Assembly: GCF_001426525.1 (NCBI RefSeq)
Contig: NZ_LMEW01000012.1
Location: 332,332 to 396,331, forward strand
Direction: 5' to 3'
Source of the DNA: Massilia sp. Root133
GTDB lineage: Bacteria > Pseudomonadota > Gammaproteobacteria > Burkholderiales > Burkholderiaceae_D
Length of the DNA: 64,000 nt
Below the pieces are notes generated by a model. That model ran no database searches. It saw only the letters and a list, made by a program, of their open reading frames with translations, and was not told the DNA's origin. Both the position numbers and the translations under genes were made by a program. Below are positions 56,287 to 64,000 of the stretch, piece after piece; positions within the stretch are counted from its first letter, which is position 1, and every line of letters starts with the position of its first letter.

Positions 56287-58923
56287 ATGAGCAAGAATAG
56301 TCCATCGACGAGCACGACCTATACTCACAAGCCGCGACCGCCGCGCCAGCCGCTGCCGAACCGGCTCGTGCGCCTGTTGTCGGAGGCGCGCTGGCTGGCC
56401 ACGGCCGTCGCGCTGTTGTATTTCGTCCTCATTTTGCTCAGCTATAACAAGGCCGATCCGGGCTGGTCGCATGAGAACGCCGTCGCCCACGTCGCCAACC
56501 TGGGCGGCCGTGCCGGCGCCTGGCTGGCCGATTTATTGTTGTTCATTTTCGGCTTTTCCGCCTGGTGGTTGTGTGTCTGCTTTACGCGCGCCGTCTGGAA
56601 GGGCTATCGGCGATTACATACCAGGTTCATCGTCCAGGAAGCGGAACAGGAGCCCGAGCACCAGGGCGAAACCTTGATCCGGTGGATCGGTTTCGTGCTG
56701 ATGTTCGCCGGCAGCGTGGGATTGGAATACCTGCGCATGTGGTCCCTGAAAGTCGAGCTGCCGCGCGCGGCCGGCGGCGTGCTGGGCCAGCTGATCGGCC
56801 ATTCCGCCCACACCGCATTCGGTTTCACGGGCGCGACCTTGCTCCTGCTGCTGCTGTTCGGCCTCGGCTTTTCCTGGTATTTCCAGGTGTCGTGGCTGGC
56901 GGTGGCCGAGCGCATCGGCGAATCCGTCGAGACGACGTGGGACTGGTTCCGCCTGCGCTACGAAGACCGCGAAGACCGCCGCTATGGCGAAGTGGCCGCG
57001 AACAAGCGCGATGAAGTCGTCGTGCACGAGCGCGCCAAGTACGTGGAAAAACATGCCGGTTCGCCGGTCCGCATCGAGACGCCGCGCGACGACGAGTTCG
57101 ACGAGGCGCACGAAGACGTGCCGCCGGCGCCGGGCTTCCTCGCCAAGATGAAGGCGAAGGTGAAGGCGCGCGGAGAGGCGAAGCTGGCCCGCGCCCGGGC
57201 CGAGCCGCAGATCGACGATGCAGCGGCCCCTGCGGCACCGTCCGCGTGGGAGCCATCGCTCGACGAGCCGGACGAGGCCCCGCGCGCACCCGCGCCGGCG
57301 CCCGTGAAAGCGCCGCTGCCGCCGGCCTCCGCGCCGAATCCGTCGCCCATCAAGATCGAGCCGGCGATGACGACCGTGCCGCGTTCCGAGCGCGCCGAAA
57401 AGGAACGCCAGTCGCACCTGTTCGAAGTCCACGGCGACAGCACGCTGCCGCCGCTGGCGCTGCTGGACGAGGCGCCGCCCGTCCAGGAATCCGTTGCCAT
57501 CGATACGCTGGAGTTCACGAGCCGCCTGATCGAGAAGAAGCTGTCCGACTTCGGCGTCGAGGCGAAGGTCGTGGCCGCATATCCGGGCCCGGTCGTCACG
57601 CGCTACGAGATCGAGCCCGCGACGGGCGTGAAGGGTAGCCAGATCGTCAACCTGGCGCGCGACCTGGCGCGTTCGCTGTCGCTGACGTCGATCCGCGTCG
57701 TCGAGACGATCCCCGGCAAGAACTACATGGCGCTCGAGCTGCCGAATCCGAAGCGCCAGATCGTGCGCCTGACGGAAATCCTTGGCTCGAAAGTGTATGG
57801 CGACAGCGCGTCGAGCCTCACGGTCGCGCTGGGCAAGGACATTGCCGGCAAGCCGGTCGTCGCCGACCTCGCGAAGATGCCGCACCTGCTGGTGGCGGGT
57901 ACGACGGGTTCCGGTAAATCCGTCGGCATCAACGCGACGATCCTGTCGCTGCTCTATAAAGCCGATCCTGCCGACGTGCGCCTGATCCTGATCGACCCGA
58001 AGATGCTGGAGATGTCGGTGTACGAAGGCATTCCGCACCTGCTGGCGCCGGTCGTCACGGACATGCGCCAGGCCGGCCACGCGCTGAACTGGGCCGTGAA
58101 CGAGATGGAGCGGCGGTATAAACTGATGTCGAAGCTGGGGGTGCGTAACCTGGCCGGCTACAACAGCAAGATCGCGGAAGCGGCCAAGCGCGAGGAACAC
58201 ATCCCGAACCCGTTCTCGCTGACGCCCGACGCCCCGGAGCCGCTCGACAAGCTGCCGACGATCGTCATCATCATCGACGAGCTGGCCGACCTGATGATGG
58301 TGGTCGGCAAGAAGGTCGAGGAACTGATCGCCCGTATCGCCCAGAAGGCGCGCGCGGCCGGCATCCACCTGATCCTCGCGACGCAACGCCCGTCCGTGGA
58401 CGTCATCACGGGCCTGATCAAGGCGAACATCCCGACGCGTATCGCGTTCCAGGTGTCGTCCAAGATCGACTCGCGCACCATCCTCGACCAGATGGGCGCG
58501 GAGACGCTGCTGGGCATGGGCGACATGCTGTACATGCCGCCGGGCACGGGCCTGCCGATCCGCGTGCACGGCGCCTTTGTCTCGGACGACGAAGTGCATC
58601 GAGTTGTAAAACATCTCCAGTCCACGGGCGAACCGAATTACATTGAGGGCATCCTCGAAGGCGGCGTGGCTGAGGATGGCGGCGGCGCCGACGGCGTGCC
58701 GGCCGGCGAAGGCGGCGGCGAGTCCGACGCGATGTACGACCAGGCCGTGGCCGTGGTGCTGAAGAACCGCCGGGCGTCGATCTCGCTGGTGCAGCGCCAC
58801 CTGCGCATCGGCTACAACCGCGCCGCGCGCCTGCTCGAGCAGATGGAGCAAAGCGGCATCGTGTCGCCGATGCAATCGAACGGCAACCGGGACATCCTGG
58901 TGCCGGCAACGAACGCGGAATGA
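56287..58923 (+). CDS. ftsK: DNA translocase FtsK (878 aa)
   Basis: Four N-terminal membrane segments anchor it at the septum. A Pro/Ala-rich linker (about residues 240-400) follows, then the motor with Walker [15 protein letters not shown] near 536 and Walker [16 protein letters not shown]. The C-terminal gamma winged helix (about 817-878, [22 protein letters not shown]) reads KOPS sequences. It pumps chromosome ends to dif and activates XerCD. The linker is short, as in SpoIIIE-like FtsK of betaproteobacteria. The ATG at 56287 was chosen by family similarity and has no clear ribosome site. lolA overlaps by 4 bases. Confidence 0.96.
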   Translation: MSKNSPSTSTTYTHKPRPPRQPLPNRLVRLLSEARWLATAVALLYFVLILLSYNKADPGWSHENAVAHVANLGGRAGAWLADLLLFIFGFSAWWLCVCFTRAVWKGYRRLHTRFIVQEAEQEPEHQGETLIRWIGFVLMFAGSVGLEYLRMWSLKVELPRAAGGVLGQLIGHSAHTAFGFTGATLLLLLLFGLGFSWYFQVSWLAVAERIGESVETTWDWFRLRYEDREDRRYGEVAANKRDEVVVHERAKYVEKHAGSPVRIETPRDDEFDEAHEDVPPAPGFLAKMKAKVKARGEAKLARARAEPQIDDAAAPAAPSAWEPSLDEPDEAPRAPAPAPVKAPLPPASAPNPSPIKIEPAMTTVPRSERAEKERQSHLFEVHGDSTLPPLALLDEAPPVQESVAIDTLEFTSRLIEKKLSDFGVEAKVVAAYPGPVVTRYEIEPATGVKGSQIVNLARDLARSLSLTSIRVVETIPGKNYMALELPNPKRQIVRLTEILGSKVYGDSASSLTVALGKDIAGKPVVADLAKMPHLLVAGTTGSGKSVGINATILSLLYKADPADVRLILIDPKMLEMSVYEGIPHLLAPVVTDMRQAGHALNWAVNEMERRYKLMSKLGVRNLAGYNSKIAEAAKREEHIPNPFSLTPDAPEPLDKLPTIVIIIDELADLMMVVGKKVEELIARIAQKARAAGIHLILATQRPSVDVITGLIKANIPTRIAFQVSSKIDSRTILDQMGAETLLGMGDMLYMPPGTGLPIRVHGAFVSDDEVHRVVKHLQSTGEPNYIEGILEGGVAEDGGGADGVPAGEGGGESDAMYDQAVAVVLKNRRASISLVQRHLRIGYNRAARLLEQMEQSGIVSPMQSNGNRDILVPATNAE

Positions 58924-59534
58924 GAATGCTGAAAACTACACTGATTGCTACGACCTTTTTGATCGCGGGCGCGGCCCACGCCACTGCCCTGGACCAGTTC
59001 AAATCCTTCGTCGCCGGCACCAGGTCCGCCCGCGGCGAATTCACGCAGACGCAGGTCCTGAAGACCAGGACGGGCAAGGTCTCGAGCGGCACCTTCGTGT
59101 TCGCGCGCCCCGGCAAATTCATCTGGACGTACCAGAAGCCGTACGAGCAACTGCTGCAGGCCGACGGCGAGACCCTGTACCTGTACGACAAGGACCTGAA
59201 CCAGGTCACGACGCGCAAGCTGGGCGGCGCGCTGGGCAGCTCGCCGGCCGCGATCCTGTTCGGCAGCAACGACCTGGAAAAGAATTTCACGCTGGCCGAA
59301 GCGGGCACGCACGACGGCCTGGAATGGCTGAACGCGACGCCGAAGTCGAAGGACACGACGTTCGAACAGATCGGCATCGGCCTCAAGGACGGCTTCCCGC
59401 AGGCGATGGAGTTGAAGGACAACTTCGGCCAGACGGTGATGCTGAAATTCACGAACGTCCAGCGCAACCCGGCGCTCGGCGCGCAGACGTTCGAGTTCGA
59501 CGTGCCGAAAGGCGCGGAGGTCGTTAATCAATAG
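58920..59534 (+). CDS. lolA: outer-membrane lipoprotein carrier protein LolA (204 aa)
   Basis: A signal peptide ([21 protein letters not shown]) precedes the half-barrel LolA fold with [32 protein letters not shown] and [15 protein letters not shown]. LolA ferries lipoproteins from LolCDE to LolB across the periplasm. Translation is coupled to ftsK through an ATGA overlap, and rarA follows after 76 bases, the standard ftsK-lolA-rarA order. Confidence 0.95.
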   Translation: MRMLKTTLIATTFLIAGAAHATALDQFKSFVAGTRSARGEFTQTQVLKTRTGKVSSGTFVFARPGKFIWTYQKPYEQLLQADGETLYLYDKDLNQVTTRKLGGALGSSPAAILFGSNDLEKNFTLAEAGTHDGLEWLNATPKSKDTTFEQIGIGLKDGFPQAMELKDNFGQTVMLKFTNVQRNPALGAQTFEFDVPKGAEVVNQ

Positions 59535-59610
59535 ACCCCTTGCAGTAAGCCGCTTGCGCTTTCGACGCGCCGGCCATACATAGGCAAGATGAACAAGAAC
59601 AACGCAGCCC

Positions 59611-60918
59611 ATGGATGACCTTTTCAAGACCGAACCCGCCGCCCCGCTGGCGGAAAGCCTGCGCCCGAAGACGATCGCCGAGGTGATCGGCCAGAGCCAT
59701 TTGCTGGGCGAGGGCAAGCCATTGAATCTCGTGTTCAAATCGGGGCGTCCGCATTCGATGATCCTGTGGGGCCCGCCGGGCGTCGGCAAGACCACGCTGG
59801 CGCGCCTCACGGCGAACGCGTTCGACTGCGAATTCATCGCGCTGTCCGCAGTGCTGTCGGGCGTGAAGGACATCCGCGCCGCCATCGAACAGGCCGAGCA
59901 CTACCTGGCGTCCGGGCACCACACGATCCTGTTCATCGACGAGATCCACCGCTTCAACAAGTCGCAGCAGGACGCGCTGCTGCCGTTCGTCGAATCCGGC
60001 CTCGTCACGCTGATCGGCGCGACGACGGAAAACCCGTCGTTCGAAGTCAACTCGGCACTGCTGTCGCGCTCGCAGGTGTACGTGCTGAAGGCGCTGAACG
60101 ACGACGAGATGCGCCAGTTGCTGGAACGCGCGCGCCAACAGGGCGGCCTGGCGCACCTGCAGTTCGACGATGTCGCCGTCCAGACGCTGATCGGCTACGC
60201 GGACGGTGACGCCCGCCGCTTCCTGAACCTGCTGGAGCAGACGAAGACGTCGGCCGACACGGCGCAGACGGCGCACATCACGCGCGAATTCGTCGAGAAC
60301 GCGCTCACCTTGAACGCGCGCCGCTTCGACAAGGGCGGCGACAATTTCTACGACCAGATCTCGGCCCTGCACAAGTCCGTGCGCGGTTCGCATCCGGACG
60401 CCGCGCTGTACTGGCTGTGCCGCATGCTGGACGGCGGCGCCGATCCGAAATACCTGGGACGGCGCATCGTCCGCATGGCCTGGGAAGACATCGGCATCGC
60501 CGACCCGCGCGCGATCCAGCTCGCCAACGATGCGGTCGAGACGTTCGAGCGCCTCGGGTCGCCGGAGGGCGAGCTCGCGCTGGGCCAGGCCGTCATCTAC
60601 CTCGCCATCGCCGCCAAGAGCAATGCCGGCTACAACGCGTTCAATGCGGCGATGGCGTTCGTGCGGAAAGATAAATCGCGCGAGGTCCCGGTCCATTTGC
60701 GCAATGCGCCGACCAAGCTCATGAAGGAACTTGGCTACGGCCACGACTACCGCTACGCCCACGACGAACCGCATGCGTATGCGGCCGGCGAGACCTATTT
60801 GCCGGATGGCATGCCGGAGCCGGGCTGGTACCAGCCGGTGCCGCGCGGGATCGAGGCGAAGATCGCGGAAAAGCTGGCCTGGCTGCGCAGCCTGGACGAC
60901 GACGCCCGCGCCGGCTGA
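59611..60918 (+). CDS. rarA: replication-associated recombination protein A (435 aa)
   Basis: An AAA+ domain has Walker A WGPPGVGKTTLARL, Walker B ILFIDEIHRFNKSQQDALLP, sensor 1 GATTENPSFEVNSAL and the C-terminal tetramerisation region with YWLCRMLDGGADPKYLGRRIVRMAWEDIG. RarA/MgsA acts at stalled forks with SSB and RecA. Length and motif order match the family. Its stop abuts the stop of the truncated DUF421 gene on the other strand. Confidence 0.95.
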   Translation: MDDLFKTEPAAPLAESLRPKTIAEVIGQSHLLGEGKPLNLVFKSGRPHSMILWGPPGVGKTTLARLTANAFDCEFIALSAVLSGVKDIRAAIEQAEHYLASGHHTILFIDEIHRFNKSQQDALLPFVESGLVTLIGATTENPSFEVNSALLSRSQVYVLKALNDDEMRQLLERARQQGGLAHLQFDDVAVQTLIGYADGDARRFLNLLEQTKTSADTAQTAHITREFVENALTLNARRFDKGGDNFYDQISALHKSVRGSHPDAALYWLCRMLDGGADPKYLGRRIVRMAWEDIGIADPRAIQLANDAVETFERLGSPEGELALGQAVIYLAIAAKSNAGYNAFNAAMAFVRKDKSREVPVHLRNAPTKLMKELGYGHDYRYAHDEPHAYAAGETYLPDGMPEPGWYQPVPRGIEAKIAEKLAWLRSLDDDARAG

Positions 60919-62614
<1,696 letters not shown>

Positions 62615-62648
62615 TCAAATAGCCCTTCCGTTTTCGCGGGAGGCCGTC

Positions 62649-62654
62649 TATAAT
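62649..62654 (+). promoter_or_regulatory. tRNA-Ser -10 box
   Basis: A perfect TATAAT lies 33 bases before the mature tRNA 5' end. Confidence 0.6.
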
Positions 62655-62686
62655 GCGGCCTCACGCGCACAAGCGACCGGTTACCA

Positions 62687-62776
<90 letters not shown>

Positions 62777-62781
62777 AGATT

Positions 62782-62818
62782 AAAAACAAAAGGCTCCCAT
62801 CGGGAGCCTTTTGTTTTT
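62782..62818 (+). terminator. tRNA-Ser terminator
   Basis: A perfect 17-bp stem (62782-62798 with 62802-62818) with core AAAAGGCTCCC / GGGAGCCTTTT and a 3-base loop ends in a T-rich arm. Confidence 0.9.
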
Positions 62819-62828
62819 GGTGGAGAGA

Positions 62829-62964
62829 GCAGGGCGCCTGCGCGCCCTGCGCGGTGGGATTCGAAGGACTGGGCTTGCGAGCCGGATTGAGCTGCGCTCA
62901 ATCCTCTTCGAATCGCCCATCTGCCGTCCGCAACGCGGACGGCCCCGCGCGCCGAGGGCGCGCG
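62829..62964. repeat. cluster of perfect hairpins downstream of the tRNA
   Basis: Hairpins in order: GCAGGGCGC / GCGCCCTGC (62829-62850); an outer arm GATTCGAAG (62858-62866) pairing with CTTCGAATC (62906-62914) and enclosing GGATTGAGC / GCTCAATCC (62884-62904); GCCGTCCGC / GCGGACGGC (62923-62943); CGCGCGCC / GGCGCGCG (62946-62964). No protein gene fits here. The sequence GTGGGATTCGAA echoes the T arm of the adjacent tRNA. It could be a structured RNA or a palindromic repeat unit. Confidence 0.6.
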
Positions 62965-63027
62965 CTGCAAAGCCCGCAAAGCCCGCGCCGCTAACACAGC
63001 CTCCAAAAATCCTTCAACAATCTGCAT

Positions 63028-63039
63028 ATTGCTAGCAAT
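63028..63039. promoter_or_regulatory. palindrome upstream of the GH5 gene
   Basis: ATTGCTAGCAAT is a perfect 12-bp palindrome about 77 bases before the start codon, in the AT-rich control region (62990-63115). It may be an operator. Confidence 0.35.
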
Positions 63040-63115
63040 TTTCCGCCAATAGCTATCCGCAAGGAATAAGACTTTTCTACCCTGCAGGTTTATCAGAAAT
63101 ACCTGGAGGAGATCC

Positions 63116-64000
63116 ATGAAAGCCTTGTCCACGCTGTCTGCCGCATTGCTCGCGGCGTTGCTCGCCGGTTGCGGCGGTGGCGGCGGTTCCGCATCGCCGG
63201 CGACCGCGCCGGTTGCCGTCACGCCAGCACCCGCTCCCGCACCCGCACCGGCGCCCGCACCCGCACCCACGCCCGCACCGACCGCAGGCACATACCCAAG
63301 CTACAACACGAATCCCCTCCCGGCCGACATGTCGGGCATGTCGCACGACGCCCGGCAGATCGCGGCATCGGTCCGCATCGGCTTCAACATCGGCAACACG
63401 ATGGAAGCCATCGGCGGCGAAACGGCCTGGGGCAATCCGCTGATCACGAATGAGCTCATCCAGACCGTCAAGAAAGCCGGCTTCAACGCGATCCGCCTGC
63501 CCGTGGCGTGGGACCAGTACGCGGACCAGAAGACGGGCCAGATCAGCGCCACCTGGCTCGCCCGCGTGAAACAGGTTGTTCAGTATTGTGTCGACAACGA
63601 TATGTACGTTCTGGTCAACATCCACTGGGACGGCGGCTGGTTGGAAAAGAACATCACGCCCGAGAAGAAGGATGCCGTGAATGCCAAGCAGAAGGCATAT
63701 TGGGAACAGATCGCGACCACGCTGCGCGATTTCGACGACCACGTGATGTTCGCCAGCGCCAACGAACCGGCGACGGGCAACGAGCAGAACACCGACGTGC
63801 CGACGCTGAAAACGGCGGTCGCCGTCCTGCAGAGCTATCACCAGACCTTCGTCGACGCCGTGCGCTCCACTGGCGGCCGCAACGCCTACCGCGTGCTGGT
63901 CGTGCAGGCCCCGGAGACGAATATCGACCTGCTGGTGAAATACATGCCGACGCTGCCGGCCGACAAGGTGGCTGGCCGGATGATGGCCGAGATCCACTTC
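63116..64000 (+). CDS. GH5-type glycoside hydrolase (endoglucanase-like) lipoprotein, partial
   Basis: The frame runs off the right edge after 295 residues. A lipoprotein signal (MKALSTLSAALLAALLAGCG) has lipobox LAGC, followed by a Gly run and a Pro/Ala repeat linker (about residues 32-55). The catalytic domain starts near ARQIAASVRIGFNIGNTMEAIG and shows AGFNAIRLPVAW, YVLVNIHWDGGW and ASANEPATG, where the Glu of NEP is the acid/base of clan GH-A. It probably cleaves beta-1,4-glucans outside the cell. GGAGGAG lies 5 bases before the ATG. The nucleophile Glu lies beyond the window. Confidence 0.88.
   Translation, partial: MKALSTLSAALLAALLAGCGGGGGSASPATAPVAVTPAPAPAPAPAPAPAPTPAPTAGTYPSYNTNPLPADMSGMSHDARQIAASVRIGFNIGNTMEAIGGETAWGNPLITNELIQTVKKAGFNAIRLPVAWDQYADQKTGQISATWLARVKQVVQYCVDNDMYVLVNIHWDGGWLEKNITPEKKDAVNAKQKAYWEQIATTLRDFDDHVMFASANEPATGNEQNTDVPTLKTAVAVLQSYHQTFVDAVRSTGGRNAYRVLVVQAPETNIDLLVKYMPTLPADKVAGRMMAEIHF

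Overview
The window is 64 kb of GC-rich bacterial chromosome. Gene content and order point to a betaproteobacterium of the Oxalobacteraceae, most like Massilia/Telluria. The pointers are a hemC-hemD-hemX-hemY operon divergent from ppc, nadE followed by glnB, trxB divergent from ftsK-lolA-rarA, serS with a tRNA-Ser(CGA), a very long RpoD, a PEP-CTERM protein, and dispersed ATTCCCGC/GCGGGAAT repeats. The genus is inferred from gene content only.

Layout. 1-5190: the tail of a c-type cytochrome, a small protein, a DUF3667 membrane protein, a diheme plus triheme cytochrome c pair, a cytochrome c lipoprotein, a 3'-5' exonuclease and a ProQ RNA chaperone. 5190-5780 has no protein gene but holds an orphan terminator that suggests a small RNA. 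5781-8504 is rpoD. 8558-11911: LysR/GST and MarR/MFS divergent pairs. 12069-15294: two paralogous MetA-type outer-membrane proteins flanking a chemoreceptor. 15313-22516: an AT-richer type VI secretion island (vgrG, Tle3-type lipase effector, DUF2875 partner, PAAR). 22734-30838: ppc, heme synthesis and inorganic pyrophosphatase. 30908-33417: three secreted proteins (zinc protease with PA domain, small exported protein, PEP-CTERM protein). 33584-42934: a TonB receptor, alpha/beta hydrolase and Liv-type ABC importer set divergent from a LysR-GNAT pair. 43758-47633: a YdeP-like molybdopterin oxidoreductase divergent from a MocR regulator. 47658-52007: FemAB-like acyltransferase, nadE, glnB and a TRIC channel. 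52040-56097: bacteriophytochrome kinase, Smr protein and trxB. 56287-62614: ftsK, lolA, rarA, a truncated DUF421 gene and serS. The window ends with tRNA-Ser, a cluster of hairpins and the start of a GH5 glycoside hydrolase lipoprotein.

Two accessory modules stand out. The type VI island looks like a self-contained spike-and-toxin package. The VgrG has a transthyretin-like tail, as in VgrGs that load Tle3 lipases through a DUF2875 adaptor, yet no separate immunity gene is visible. The 33.6-42.9 kb block could carry one substrate across the outer membrane, cleave it as an ester or amide, and import a product. Its control region carries two perfect TGTGCA-N4-TGCACA palindromes. No transposase, integrase, prophage, CRISPR array or rRNA was found.
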